DNA of 64,000 nt from Nepenthes gracilis (lineage: Eukaryota; Streptophyta; Magnoliopsida; Caryophyllales; Nepenthaceae). Shown here one piece after another: positions 1-11,461 of the stretch (within the stretch, counting starts at the first letter, position 1; the number at the start of each line of letters is the position of its first letter). The DNA lies in contig BSYO01000028.1 in the NCBI GenBank assembly GCA_033239525.1, forward strand, positions 9,169,597 to 9,233,596, read 5' to 3'. The translations under genes and the position numbers were made by a program. A model generated the notes under the pieces. It saw only the letters and a list, made by a program, of their open reading frames with translations. It was not told the DNA's origin and made no database searches.

Positions 1-870
1 CGAAGGTCACTGTTCGCTATGGGCATTTGGACTCGACCCCTCCCCCTCAAATTTAAGATGCTGACATTGGATGGGTATGATGGAAGTGCTAACTCGATGG
101 ATCACGTCAACTACTTTCGTACCCACTTGTCCCTCCATGGGGCAAACGAGGCCATCATGTGCTAGTGTTTATCCTTACTCTCAAAGGGGATGCCTTACTT
201 TGATTCCATGACCTTCAGCCCAACTCCATCTGATCCTTTGATGAGCTTGCTGATTGCTTCTTGAGACAGTTCGCCTTCAATCGGATGGAGGAGAAGCAAC
301 CATGGCACCTCGTCCACCTTTGCCAGAGGCTCAAGGAGAGTCTAAAGCGATTCTTGACCCGCTTTATCACCGAAGCTTGCAGGATTCCCCAACTCTTTGA
401 TGAGATGAAGCTCAACGCCATCATCGCCACGTTCTCGGTGAGGGAATTCTTCAAGCACCTGGCGCACCAATACCCCAAGACCTTTCGGGAAGCTGAGGCC
501 ATCGCTCGGGCCTATATCTCAACCAAGGAGGCCAACGAAACGAAGCGTCCCAAGTGCGTGGACTGCCCGACGGTGGGGCCGGTCGTTAGGAAGAAGAGAA
601 ACAAAGATGACGGTCGCTTCTAGGACCGCTGCAAGTAGCCACCGCTTGAGTCAAGCACCCGGAGGGAATACAAGCCAATGGCTTCGATTCCCCTGAAGGA
701 CACACGCTCAGACATCTTGATGCAGATCAGGGATGAAAAGCTTTTGAAGTGGCCCAAAACGTCAAAGAACCCAGAGGCAGGAAACCAAATGAAGTACTAT
801 CACTTTCACCAGTCTCTGGGGCACAGTACAGAAGACTATCGACCCTCCAGAAGGAGATATAAGACTTGAT
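1..870 (+). pseudogene. E1 gag remnant (retrotransposon gag domain, damaged zinc knuckle)
   Basis: Capsid-like gag of a Tat element, which would package element RNA in the cytoplasm. The frame opens with a KFKMLTLDGYDGS-type motif, close to the KFKMPALDPYDGS of E2 gag near 24,300. It continues in another frame at 261-623 with the retrotransposon gag helices (ESLKRFLTRF, EFFKHLAHQYPKTF). A frame near 790-850 matches the C-F-H-x3-G-H-x-T-E-D-C nucleic-acid-binding knuckle of the group, but both Cys positions read Tyr (YYHFH and TEDY). Stops near 164 and 262 and a frame change break it. No functional gag can be made from this copy. Confidence 0.8.
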
Positions 871-1051
871 CCACCGTAGGCACCTCACACTGTTCCTGAA
901 GGGCTTAGGGAGAGGCCCCATGGCTTCTAAAGACGAATCTAGCGAGCCACCAATGAACTGTACCTCCATGGGTGTAATCAGCATGATTTCAAGCTGGCTG
1001 GCCAAGAATAGCGGGTAGAGACGACTCGAGCGTGCTTCTAACAGTGAGAGA

Positions 1052-1500
1052 GTGAGAGTAGAGGTTAGGAATGATGTCATTAGTTTTAGTAGCAACAATA
1101 TGACACCTGTAACCTTCCCTCATTCTGATCGTCTTGTTGTATCAGCCCTCGTTTTGGACGGTACGGTTAACTACAAAGTGAAACGAGTCTTTGTTGATAA
1201 TGAAAGCTCTAGAAATTTGCTGTACCTCGATGCATTTTTTAAGCTTGGGTTAAAAAAGAACCATATGAGAATAGCTGAAGGGCCCCTGTACTGCTTCGAC
1301 AACGAGCCTGTGCATGTACAGGGGGAGATCTAGCTAGAGGTCACGATGGGAACTTACCCACGCATTGCCACCTGAGAGTTAATGTTTCTTGTCATCGACC
1401 TGCCGTCTATCTACAATGCCATCCTGGGTAGACCAGGTAGTGGGACGAACGTGCTATATGTCCCAAGTCGCACCAGCAATGCCAGATCGATTGGTCGGGG
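1052..1500 (+). pseudogene. E1 aspartic protease remnant
   Basis: Retropepsin that would cut the gag-pol polyprotein. The active-site loop, normally D-x-G-S-S in this lineage, reads D-N-E-S-S within FVDNESSRNLLY (about 1190-1225). The catalytic Asp remains but the Gly is lost. Downstream, after a stop at 1331, the text resembles the conserved FLVIDLPSIYNAILGR stretch (about 1385-1432) found in E2 at 22,965-23,005 and in other Tat elements. This is a dead copy. Confidence 0.7.
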
Positions 1501-1689
1501 ACTTAGATTTTCACGACGAAGCTATGTTACAGTAAGCCCAGTCGGGTGAAGTGATCAAGATGGTCCCTCTGGACCCCACTGAACCTGAGAACACTGTGCA
1601 CACTAGAGGCTCCCTATCTGCAACAGACTGTAACCAGCTGGTAAACTTCCTCAAGAAGAATTCCAACGTCTTTGCATGGATTCTAGCCG

Positions 1690-2500
1690 ACATACTCGGG
1701 ATACCGGCCTGAGTAATGGTTTACAAGTTCGACCTCGATCGCAGCCACAAACCAGTTAGGTAGAAGCGCTGAAAGCACTCCATCGAGAACCTCATAACCG
1801 TGAGCGAGGAAGTGAAGAGGCTACTGGACGCTGGGTTCATAAGCGAGGTCCAGTACCCGGATTGATTGTCCAATGTCGTACTCGTGAAGAAGAGTAATGG
1901 CATGTGGCGGATGTGCGTTGACTTCACCGATCAGCTGGTGGACTCTATATTCGGACACAAACTCCTGAGCTTTATGGACGCCTACTCAGGTTACAACTAG
2001 ATCAGGATGGATTCGGAAGATGGGGAGCATACCTCTTTTATGACCGACTAAGAGACGTACTGCTACAAAGTCATACCCTTCAGCCTTAAGAATGACGGAG
2101 CAACCTATTAGCGACCGGTGAACAAAATGTTTGAAACCCATATCGGAAGTAATGTGGAGGTGTATGCCGACGACACGCTTGTCAAAAGCAAAGTAATCAG
2201 CGATCACATTCGTGACCTGGAGGAAACCTTTGGGGTTCTTCTGGCTCATAGGATGATGAAGCTCAACCTAGCTAAGTGCGCATTTAGGGTGAATTTCGAA
2301 AAACTCCTAGGCTTCATAGCGTCCCAGCGCGGAATCAAAGCGAGCCCGAAAAAAATCAGGGCCATCCTTGACATGAGCCCCCCACGGACTATGAAGGAAG
2401 TCCAAAAACTTAAGGGGCAAGTTGCGGCCCTATCGCGGTTCCTGACTAAGTTTGCGGAGAAGTACATATCATTTTTAAAGCACTCTGAGAAATAGAAGCA
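1690..2500 (+). pseudogene. E1 reverse transcriptase remnant
   Basis: RNA-dependent DNA polymerase domain. The catalytic box is seen as VYADDTLVKSK (about 2160-2195), against YVDD in E2. It is followed by the conserved LNLAKCAF and LLGFIASQRGI blocks and the KEVQKLKGQVAALSRF thumb start (2395-2450). Earlier blocks are split by stops: TAG at about 1999 stands where the family has Gln in the YNQI motif, and another stop stands near 2049. Upstream the LLDAGFI block can be read near 1820. The RT continues directly into RNase H. Confidence 0.85.
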
Positions 2501-2509
2501 TCAAAATTT

Positions 2510-3380
2510 CGGTGGACAGATGAGTGCAAGGTAGTATTCCAAGAACTGAAAACGTACCCTGTCAGTCCGCCCCTTCTGAGCTCACCTTTGGATGGCGAAG
2601 ACCTGTACCTCTACCTGGCAGTATCAGACACTGCCCTGAGCCTGTGCTCATCAGGAAGCATGAAGGCGGGTAGTGACCCGTGTACTACTTAAGCAAAGTA
2701 TTGATAGATGTGGAGTCTCGTTACCCCTACGTTGAGAGGATTGCATTCGCCCTCATCTACTCTGTGCGAAAGTTGAGGCCCTACTTCTAGGCTGTCGGAT
2801 CATCATGCTGACCGATCAGCCCTTGAAGGCGATCAAATCTTCAAAAGCTTGAGACGTTTGGACAACTGGCCAAGTGGGCTATAGAGTTGGGAGAGTTTGA
2901 CGTGGAGTTCCAACCATGGCCGGCCCTCAAAGGCAAGACCCTAGCAGACTTCACCATCGAGGCGGCGACCCTAGCTCCAGATGCCCAGGACCATCCTAAA
3001 AGTTTAGACATGCCGAACGCTCCTGCGTGGATCATGAATGTCGACGGATCATCTACCCAGACAGGCAGCGGGGCCAGAGTCGTGCTTAGTACTCCGGATG
3101 GGACAGAGATCAAATACTCCATCACGCTTGCCTTCCTAGCTACCAACAGCATGGCGAAATATGAAGCCCTTCTTAGGGGGCTCCGGCATGCTAAGGAATG
3201 CTCTGTGAAGGCGTTATTTGTGCTCAGTGACTCAGAGCTGGTGGTCAACCAAATCCAAGGAGCCTTCGAAGTGTCGAATTCGTAGCTCGCCAAATACCTA
3301 AGAAAGGCAAAATCCCAGATCTAGGCATTTGAGAGCTTCGAAATCAAGCACGCCCTGAGGGTCAAAAACTGGAAAGCCAA
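2510..3380 (+). pseudogene. E1 paired RNase H domains (Ty3-type then archaeal-type)
   Basis: Two ribonuclease H domains that would remove RNA from the RNA-DNA hybrid. The first (about 2510-2830) shows LYLYLAVSDTA, VYYLSKVL and a decayed KLRPYF block with stops. The second lies in an open stretch at 2887-3285. It has MNVDGSS (first catalytic Asp), a Gly-rich turn, the FLATNSMAKYEALLRGL helix (catalytic Glu) and LSDSELVVNQIQG (third acidic residue). Its active-site residues look preserved. A second, archaeal-type RNase H after the normal one is diagnostic for Tat-lineage plant gypsy elements. Confidence 0.85.
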
Positions 3381-3599
3381 CCAATTGGCTAGGGATACAG
3401 CGACGGGATCACTGGAGCAATACACCAGGAGCATACAGGAAGTTCAAGCCTCCCTAAGCGTGGACGGGCCTAGATCAGAAGTGTTGTGGGTAAGCAAAGG
3501 TGACAACTGGATGACACCATATTACAAATACCTGATAGATGAGACACTTCCGATGAATGCTAAAGAGGCCAAGCAGATTAGGAAGATGGTAAGCTAGTA

Positions 3600-4743
3600 C
3601 GCGATCATCGACGGTAGGTTATACTGGCGGGGGTATTCAACTCCCTACCTAAAATGTTTGACTCCGAAAGAAGTCGAGTACACGTTGAGTGAGGTCCAGC
3701 TCGGCATACGTGGCTCGCACGTCGGAGGGAAATACCTCGCATACATGATCATGTGACAAGGTCTATTCTGGCTCATGATGAAGCGAGACGTCATGGAATT
3801 TGTTAGAAAGTGTGAAATCTACCAGGTTCATGGGAACCTAACCTATCGGCCACATACGGAGCTGCACAACCTACAATCCCCGAGGCCATTTGCGCAATGA
3901 GGGCTCAACATCCTTGGACCAATGCCCTTGGCCTCCGAACAAAGAAAGTTCCTCGTCATCGAAATTAACTACTTTACCAAGTGAGTCGAAGCAACTCCCC
4001 TGGCACGGATCACCGAGTCAAACACAATTGAGTTCGTCTGCCAGAGCATCGTCTGCCAATTTGGGATTTTCGAGGTCATAGTGAAAGACAATGGAACCCA
4101 ATTCACTGGCTAATGATTCAACAAGTACAGTGTGAGCTTGCGCATCAAGCTGATTCACACATTAGTGGCGTATCCTCAAGCTAACGGCCAAGTCGAAGTT
4201 ACCAACCGGACACTACCATGTGGATTAAAGACAAAATTGGACGACGTAGGGGGCTCCTGTGCTGATGAGTTACCCTCTGTGCTCCGGTCATATTGCGCGA
4301 CTCCGCGAGAACCCACGAGGGAGACGCCCTTCAACCTCTGTTACGGGGCAGAAGCGATCATCCCCATTGAAGTGGGACTCCCCAGCCTGCGGGTCTAATG
4401 CATTGACCCCACCACTAACTTTGAAAGGCTCAGGGAATGCCTAGACCTACTTCTGGAAGCCCGTGATGTGGCTCTCTTGAGGATGGTGGCCTACTAGCAG
4501 TGCGTTGTTCGATACTACAACAAGCGGGTGAAGGCTCGCCCACTCGAGATTGGGGATCTGGTCCTCCGGAGCGTAGAGGTGGTAGGAAAAACTGCCAATA
4601 GGAATAAGCTCTCCTCAAGTTGGGAGGGTCTCTAGAACAAGACATACAAGCTATGCACCCAGGACGGCAAATTGGTCCATCGGACCTGGAACGCAACCAA
4701 CCTCAAGAAGTACTACCAATGGTCTAGCCCTAAGGACAAGTAA
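3600..4743 (+). pseudogene. E1 integrase remnant, no chromodomain seen
   Basis: Integrase that would insert element cDNA. The N-terminal zinc-binding HHCC region (about 3680-3835) is damaged: the first His reads Gln (EVQLGIRGSH) and the last Cys reads Tyr (KCEIYQ). The catalytic core shows FLVIEINYFTK, where the first catalytic Asp is Asn and the following Trp codon is a TGA stop. The second block reads KDNGTQF (about 4087-4104). The third is YPQANGQVEVTNRTL (4171-4215, catalytic Glu). The conserved ETPFNLCYGAEAIIPIEVG tail follows (4321-4380). The C-terminal part runs to a TAA at 4741. No chromodomain is visible, as expected for Tat. Confidence 0.85.
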
Positions 4744-4939
4744 GGTGTGCATTCACGATAAGTAGTGCTTGTACATGTATCGCATTTTCCATTAATAAAA
4801 TTGTTCCATTGCTATCTTTATGTCATTGATTATATGAGTGCGTGCTTGCTTCTCATTTCAAAAGATGAAATGGCCCAAACTGCCCTTGAGTCGGGAGGAC
4901 CTTTGTCCACCCGTAAACCAAAACCCTCACTCTGTACCA

Positions 4940-5349
4940 GGAAGCCATAAAGCGGTCGTATGCAAACTTTGGCTCCGCCCCGAAGGGCCCTAAGTGGCCA
5001 CGAAATCCTTACCTCATGCCAGGCAGCCCTCAAGCGATCATAGGCGAACTTCGACTCCGTGCAGAAGGGCCCTAAGCAGCCACGAAATAGTGGCCCCATG
5101 CTTGGCAGCCCTTAAGCGGTCGTACGCGAACTTTGGCTCCACTCCAAAGGGCCCTAAGCGGCCACGAAACCCTAGCCCAGTGCCAGGTGGCCCTCAAGCG
5201 GCCGTACGTAAACTTTAGCTCCGCGCCGAAAGGCCCCAAGAGGTCCTAAAACCCATGCCCCGTGCCAGGCAATCCCATAACAATCGTACCCAAACTTTGG
5301 CTCCACTCCGAATGGCTCATGTGAGGACAAATGAATAGGCCTGGGGGCT
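4940..5349 (+). repeat. 82-bp tandem repeat array in E1 3' region
   Basis: Five units start at 4940, 5022, 5104, 5186 and 5268, so the period is exactly 82 bp. Each holds a GGCAGCCCTCAAGCGGTCGT-like start, then ACTTTGGCTCCG and GGGCCCTAAG(C/T)GGCCACGAAA. The last unit decays after about 65 bp. The array is GC-rich and lies about 200 bp after the end of integrase. Tandem repeats just after pol are common in Tat elements. Confidence 0.9.
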
Positions 5350-5888
5350 CCAGAAGTCCCCAATATATGACCATCAAAACCTTAGAGGGCCTAAATGGTA
5401 GGCGTGTGACAACCTTCTCAGGAGAAGAGAGCACCCTCAGTCAACAATGGTCATGAGCTAGGATCATGCACACGGGAGTGACGACGCCTTGAGCTGGGCT
5501 CAGCGCCAAAACAGTACTATGCGCGCAACGGCCAAAGACTCGAAGTCCGACTGCTATGGCCTGAAAACCCAACTGGCCCTTGTGCGGCTCAACCGGACGT
5601 GTGACAACATCCAACCCAATGGACCGAGCACCCCACTCTGCGCGAAATGTGACGATATTCTCAAACGAAGGACGAGTATAGCGCAAGAAGGCTTCGGATT
5701 TGAGCCTTGGCAACGATAGCTAAAGAGCTTAGCCGTAACAAGACGAATTGCAAAGCCAAAGAAGATAACATGAGAATTGAAGTGCCAAAAGTTGAAGAGA
5801 AAATCACATATCATTAATCATGTATGCTGAGGACTACAAGATCGTGGTCGAACAACAAAGAAGAAACTATGCAAGGGCTCCTACTACC
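5350..5888. other. E1 spacer after the tandem array
   Basis: No coding domain is seen on either strand. The sequence joins the 82-bp array to the 3' end of antisense ORF-B. It contains short direct echoes of the array (TTGGCTCCACTCCGAA near 5295) but no clear further units. Confidence 0.5.
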
Positions 5889-7975
5889 CTAGGGGTCAGA
5901 AGGTCCGGCCTCCTCGGAGAAGTCAGTCAGACGGGACCCTGCTGAAGCCTTGTCATTCCTCAGATCGAGGATCCCAACGGGAGCACCTCGGTATGCGGCG
6001 GACATGATATGATGACACAAGTGAATGTTGTCCCAAAATCTAGCTTCCAACAACTGAGCCATCTCCTCTGGGGAAAGACGGACCCTGAGGTCCGCTAAGG
6101 CATGGGAGCTCAGGCCGTCCAACTAGGCGATTTGGCTCTTTGCGAATTGAAGCTCTCTCGTTAGCCACTCCACCTCCTACTTTGGTGCATCGGTCTTGCC
6201 CTCCAGCTGCTTGGTCTCCCGCATTAGTGCTTCGGTCTCGCCCTCCAGTCACTTGGTCTCCCAACTTAGCATTGCGGTCTCAACCTCCACACGTTGGGCC
6301 CCTCCCATTCAATTTCCTCCCAGATCCGGCTGAGGTATTTGTCCAAGTGGGAGGACACCACATGCAGGGAATGCATCGCCTCCAAAACCTACAATGGAAA
6401 GACAGAGGAGAGTGAGAAATCAGAAAATCTCAGCATACCCACCAATAGAAGGATGCAACGCCCAGAGAAATCGTACCTAAGTGAAGGACGTGCTCACGTT
6501 ACTGCAAGCAACTCCAAAGGCAGGCATGCTCGGGGGCTTAGATCTCCCGGCTGCCTCCTCCATGCCAAGGGGCTCGACTGCTCGGTAACCTCCTCCGTAG
6601 GGCTGGATAGATTTGGTGCGGCCAAGGGAGGATGGACACTAGGGGACTCCAGCTGCAACGCCGCCTTCGTCAGATTAGCCTCTTGAAACACTTCAGGAGC
6701 GGGAACGCTGACAACTTGCTCAAGCACACCAACTTCCTCAGCGGCGGCAGGACATTAGGTGAGTAGCTTAGGCGACTCCCTGGCTGATGCACCAGTAACA
6801 TCTAGAATCTCTATAGGCTTTGGCGTTGGCTCCAGGCCATCCACCTCAACGACCCCTGCAGACACCGAAGCATCGGTCGCCACTTCCTCAACATCCATGA
6901 CAAGCACTCCCTGTGGCTCAAGGTCAAAAGAGGGACTCAACGGTGACTCCCCACCAGAGGCTAGCTCGACTAAAGGAACCACGTACTCTGCCAATGCAAT
7001 GGCGAGAATCAGAGAACTCTCGGTCGCTCCCTCCTGTGATAGCAACTCCTAAACCTGCTTGGAGGTAGCAGTCCCAGTAGGCGCAACTAGCTCGGTGACC
7101 AACCTCAGCGACCTCCGCATGGAGGTGCCTCCAGCGACCCTCATCCTCTTCAGGGCAGCCTCGTCCTCTTCATCTAAGGAGGACCCCAGCAAAAGTGATG
7201 AACTGCTCTCCCGAGGGGACTCCTTCAAGGGTTCCTGGAGGACGATGGCTCCAACTTTCCTCTTCTCGACTACGGCTGCGGTCCCACTACACCCAAACTC
7301 CCACTTGGCAGCGGCGAAAGCATTAGGAGTCAGGTAATACCCTTGCTTTGAGAACGTCGCTATATTCACCCGAATATAGTGAAGCACTTTCTTCTCCTTC
7401 TCCACTTCGTCCACCTTCACCTCTCCTTGGAAGAAATCACAGACTTGACCGCACTTATTGGAAATCACCTAATCCGGCGGTTTCCTCAAGAAGAAGAAGC
7501 GATTCTTCGAATTTTTCACCGAGTTGGGCTTTGTTCCCCAAAGTGAAAACTAGAGTGCAGTGACATCGAGACCCAGTCTTCCGACTAAGTGAAGTGAGAG
7601 ACCACCTTCACCGAACTTGACTCAAGCGGAAGTTCCTAAAGGCATGCAAAGACACACATGGTGATGAAATATTGAAGCACGTTGGGATGAAGTCGAGTAA
7701 CGGGTAACTCCAACGTATCAACTATCCCATACTGTTCAACCGGCATGGGAAAGCCAAGCCCGCCTCTCACACGGTGCTCGTAAATGGTGTTGAAGCCATC
7801 GTGGGGCACGTTTTTCCCTTCTAGTTTGGCCAGCGAAAAGATAGGCCCACTCGCTAGAAATTTCGTAATCCACCATCAAGGAAGTGACGGCGCTCGCCGT
7901 CAAGACAGATTGAATATCGCCAACTCCTTGGCGAATCACGTGAGAAGAAGAGGGAGAGCTTTTCTTCTTAGCCAT
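5889..7975 (-). pseudogene. E1 antisense ORF-B, plant gypsy-associated protein (Transposase_28-like), frameshifted
   Basis: A gene read opposite to E1 pol. The start ATG at 7975 gives a Lys/Ser-rich N-terminus (MAKKKSSPSSS). Conserved pieces follow in changing frames: a Pro-x-EQYGIV-x-TLELPVTRLHPNVLQYF-like helix region (7755-7645) and an open stretch at 7468-7049 with a GYYLTPNAFAAAKWEF motif and an acidic Ser/Glu-rich linker. The coiled-coil-like tail (about 6260-6050) ends at 5889 with a small globular C-terminus. The plan matches the antisense proteins of Tat elements and the plant 'putative gypsy type transposon' family. Their function is unknown. E2 carries a relative at 16,510-18,320. 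The copy has several frameshifts and stops. Confidence 0.65.
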
Positions 7976-8028
7976 GACTTTCTCAAACTCAAGGAAATGC
8001 AAAGTGTCGGAGGCAAGGAAAGGAACCG

Positions 8029-8036
8029 TTTAAATA
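8029..8036 (-). promoter_or_regulatory. TATA-like box (TATTTAAA) upstream of antisense ORF-B
   Basis: On the - strand TATTTAAA lies about 54 bp before the ATG at 7975, at a sensible spacing for a plant core promoter with a short leader. ORF-A has the same octamer 91 bp before its ATG. Confidence 0.45.
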
Positions 8037-8571
8037 GGCAGTGCCTTGTAGACGAAAGGGCATCGCACGGGAAATGTAGTGGCTGCCCTAAATGATGGCC
8101 ACGACACGTGCCGTTTTAGCAGTGTGCCACGAGTCCAACGTAGCAGCCCATCATAGCGCCCAACAAATTATCATCCCACCACCACTATAGCCGCCTGCCA
8201 AAATCCTAGTAGTCACCCCTGCATTTAATGCAGCAATTCTAGCCATCTGAAACGGCAATAGCAGTCCTTCCAAAGCGTGGAGCTGGAAGGAAGAACGAGT
8301 CATTTACGCATAGCAAATGGAAATAAATACATTACTCAGTTAAGTAACGAAATTTTATTAAGTATTTTCACTAATAAAGTTTCTTTACAGATAAGGGCGA
8401 CCAATGACCGCTGGATACAACTATCCATCCCCTTTAGGACCTGAAGGATCGGGAGTCTTGAACTCCGTCAATTCAGAGCACGTCTTCGCGGCTGAGTTTC
8501 GGGAATCTAGAAGGCCGATGGAGGCCTCATACCACCAGCAAAGCTATCCTCCGACTATACTAAATACCTTC

Positions 8572-9129
8572 CTAGAATCTCCATTCTAGCAAGGGAGCCA
8601 GCTCCACTAGCTTGATTCTCGACCTCAGCTCTGCCTCCTGCCATGGATGGGCATCATGTACCTCCCTGAGCCGTGCTTGGTTTTGCTCGTGCTCCTCCTG
8701 AAGAGCAACGATCCGGTTTCGAGCCCCCATGTTGGTGTCAGCTAACTGCGACACTCTCACCTCGGACTTCGACCATGCTTGCACGAAGTGTGCCGCACGT
8801 GCTCACACCTACCCTATCTCTCCAACGGCAACTTGTACCCTGGCTTTGATATCCTCCACCGCCTTTAGGACATGGCTAAGTGACGGGCAGGCGCCTCCAG
8901 GCCTTCGGTGCTGTGATGAGGTGGACAACCCATCCAATTTGAAACCCGATGGTACCTTCAGAAACCTCATCGACCTGATGACGGAGGTCTCAGAATGGCA
9001 GCCCTCCGCTGCAGCCACAGAAGGCGCAGCCTCATCATGAACCCTTGAGGCCTGCATATCCCTTTGAGATTCATTAGAAGATGACTTAGACTTCGAAGAA
9101 GAAGAAGATCTCTCCATTAACTTCGCCAT
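8572..9129 (-). pseudogene. E1 antisense ORF-A, Ser-rich coiled-coil protein with two in-frame stops
   Basis: The ATG at 9129 opens a frame of about 185 codons that stays in phase to a stop at 8572. It is interrupted only by TAG at 8809 and a TGA two codons later. The N-terminus is Ser/Lys-rich (MERSSSSSKSKSSSNESQ). The middle holds a conserved-looking RFLKVPSGFKLDGL segment. The end is helical with heptad-like spacing (RIVALQEEHEQNQARLREV). It belongs to the same antisense block as ORF-B and lies upstream of it. I do not recognise a named domain. Both stops could come from one C-to-T change each (CAG to TAG, CGA to TGA). Confidence 0.5.
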
Positions 9130-9219
9130 AGCAATGAAAGTGGGAGAAAAGCAACTGCAAAACAAAGTTTTACGCCTTTCAGCAAGTAAGGAGTGCGAAA
9201 CTTGGAGGGATTCTCGGGG

Positions 9220-9227
9220 TTTAAATA
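9220..9227 (-). promoter_or_regulatory. TATA-like box (TATTTAAA) upstream of antisense ORF-A
   Basis: TATTTAAA on the - strand, 91 bp before the ATG at 9129, embedded in a GC-richer stretch (GGTTATTTAAACCCC). It is the same octamer as the one before ORF-B. Confidence 0.45.
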
Positions 9228-9229
9228 AC

Positions 9230-10602
9230 CAGAACTCACCAGGGAAATGACGTTGTCAGAATGATGGAACGTGTGCAGATGACCAGTGAGGTTCCCCCAC
9301 ATGGAGGCACCCTAAAGTATCGCGCCTTTCCAAGGAGAGCCATTATGACGCAATGACCCCAGGCTTCCTAACACAATGAATGTGGCAGTACTTTTATTTG
9401 ATACGACAATCGTTAGTGACGTTCTGCCTCCCAAGGTAGAATGCGCCAGTGACTAGTCCCCTTTTTATCCTCCCGTCCATGGTCCCCTTTCGGATCCGAG
9501 GGACGAACACCGGCCAAGGCGCCCGAGTGTCACCTAACGATTGGAATGAGCCAGCGCTCGGGTACGTATGGCAGCGAGAGTGCCATACAGCCCTTGAGTC
9601 ATATCCTGAGAAAGAAAAAGAAGTACTCAGCAACATAAAGAATGAAGACAAAGGCTAATGCTTTTATTCATTGGAATTCTTTATAAAGTACAAGATTTGT
9701 TACAACAGAAGTGTAAAAAAGAAAAAGTATAGGAAGGAGCAAGAAGCTCGGTATGGCGACACTGTCGGAGGCACTTGGCTTGGGGAACATGATCACAATG
9801 TATCACCCCAACTCCAATCTCACTCCCAGGCTAGCATCGCCGATGTTGATCCACTTTCAAAGGCCCGTGTAGACCACTGCCATAGAAGGAAAGGCATCAT
9901 CCACAGAAGTCCCGACAGGGCTGTGACTCGCTCGCATGCTTCCCAGGGAGACTCTCGATTCCACCTCCTCTCCTAGGCAGCACATAACAACTACTAGCCA
10001 CGGTAAGGGCCGGTGGCTACACGCTATCGAGGGGACAGATCCCCCATGAGAGAATATGTGCCCCACCTACCGATTGGAGTCACTGCTAGCCGTGAAGGAG
10101 GCATATGACGGTAGCAGTGGTCAAACCACACTCGTTATGATGAGGAATCACCCATAGAATAGGCGTGATGATAGGCTTCCACAGCAACTCCGGATCTCCT
10201 GCAAGTCCATCCAATCCCCTCGCAGATCCCCGCAAGAAGCGGAGCGAGCCAAGGACTTCGCATCACTTCTTTGAAAAATGGTTAAGCATGGGTCTCCTCA
10301 ACTGGGGAGCTCCTCTATTTATGGCCTTGCTAGTGCTCAACGAGTTCCCAGAGGGGCACGTAACTCGATGGTCAACTATCATGGAAAAGGAAAGTCATCA
10401 ATGCTGAGTCGTACTGCGAGACGCAAATCCTTCCCTACAGAGCTCCGAATCTGTGTGACGCCTGAAAAGGCTACATATTTGCATGGGAAAGGAGCGACGC
10501 CATGAAGAGACAAAAGCCAACGCATCTCGAGGAAGACCACACGGATAGCTAGTTGAACCCACAATGGATGTACGAGGCCACAACATTGGGCCGTCCCCAA
10601 AC
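9230..10602. other. E1 non-coding 3' region before the polypurine tract
   Basis: Open frames here are short and resemble nothing I know. On the - strand this is the region upstream of ORF-A, so it could hold its control sequences. No tandem repeat is visible. Confidence 0.4.
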
Positions 10603-10614
10603 ATGGGGGGCTAG
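10603..10614 (+). other. E1 polypurine tract
   Basis: ATGGGGGGCTAG directly before the LTR start TGTTGGG. The identical twelve bases stand before the 3' LTR of E2 (complement of 15,433-15,444). This supports both LTR borders and the close kinship of the two elements. Confidence 0.8.
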
Positions 10615-11461
10615 TGTTGGGTCCAACGCGGAGGCAGGCCAGGAGAAGCAAGGCCCAGTCAAAGGGACGCCAACCCAGTCGAGCAGCATGCCCAAAATCC
10701 CTCTGAAGCCCAGCAGGTCCAGATGCACAGCCCACACGGCATCTCAGGGTAACGACCAATCAGCACGCCGCTGCAGCCTGTTGAGGCTGCTATAGGCAGC
10801 AGGAGCTTGCCCAGAGAATGCTGGCCGATGAGGAGAAGGTCAGCGCTGCAGGCCATGGCGTATGCTGTCCTCCTAAGCCGCTTGGCCAATCAGAGCGCAG
10901 GCACTAGACCAAGCGTGGTCAACACCCAACAACGGTCTCTGTGCCACCGCATGGTGACAACTAACACCACTGCTACCGCTTAGCGGTCAGCGGCCAGCGA
11001 ATCCCCATTTGCCACACGTCGGAGGTTCCCGTGCTTAAGATTCTCCACCATGGAGCCTATAAATATCCTTTCCTTCAACAGGAAAGGGATTTCCAATCCC
11101 CAATTCAAACCTGTACGATCTCTCTCCGATTTGGAATCCTGATTCCCCAAAGCCTTTATTGGGTAACCTTAGTGAACCACTCCCAATAGTGCATCCAACG
11201 GAGCCTAGCCTCTCGAAACCGCTTAACAAATCTTACATTCTTGCAAACTCACATTCCCCACCACATCTTACATTCATTCCTGCATCTCTCTGTTTATTAT
11301 GGAAGATCTGATTTAAACGTCGGAGTATTTTTGATAGGAGAACATCCCGCCGATCTCTGACTTCTTGTTTGTGAGAGACCGGAGCCGTTCGAGATCCAAC
11401 CCAAGTGGGGAATTTAAAGGCTCCCTAATCCGCTAGAGAACCCAGACCTAGAGACGTTACA
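10615..11461 (+). mobile_element. E1 3' LTR
   Basis: About 847 bp beginning TGTTGGG right after the polypurine tract and ending in ACA near 11,461, where base composition falls abruptly to AT-rich. A TATAAATA box lies at 11,058. The partner LTR is outside the window, so the right border (11,461 or 11,463) and the target duplication cannot be checked. Confidence 0.75.
11058..11065 (+). promoter_or_regulatory. TATA box in E1 LTR
   Basis: TATAAATA in the context GCCTATAAATATCC in the middle of the LTR, where the U3 promoter of LTR elements normally sits. Confidence 0.6.

Larger units (their letters stand above)
1..11461 (+). mobile_element. E1: Tat-lineage Ty3/gypsy LTR retrotransposon, 5' end outside window
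   Basis: The order of domains on the + strand is gag, aspartic protease, reverse transcriptase, a first RNase H, a second (archaeal-type) RNase H and integrase. After these come a long 3' region with antisense ORFs, a polypurine tract and a 3' LTR. The doubled RNase H and the antisense ORFs between pol and the 3' LTR are known marks of the Tat group (Grande, Retand and Ogre relatives). The 5' LTR, primer site and gag start lie before the window. All frames are broken by stops, so the copy is dead. Many stops stand where the family has Gln, Trp or Arg, which fits C-to-T decay of methylated DNA. Confidence 0.9.

Noticed and set aside
10379..10759. 126-codon open frame on the - strand across the E1 polypurine tract
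   Set aside because: It spans the 3' end of E1 and the LTR start, and has no family resemblance.
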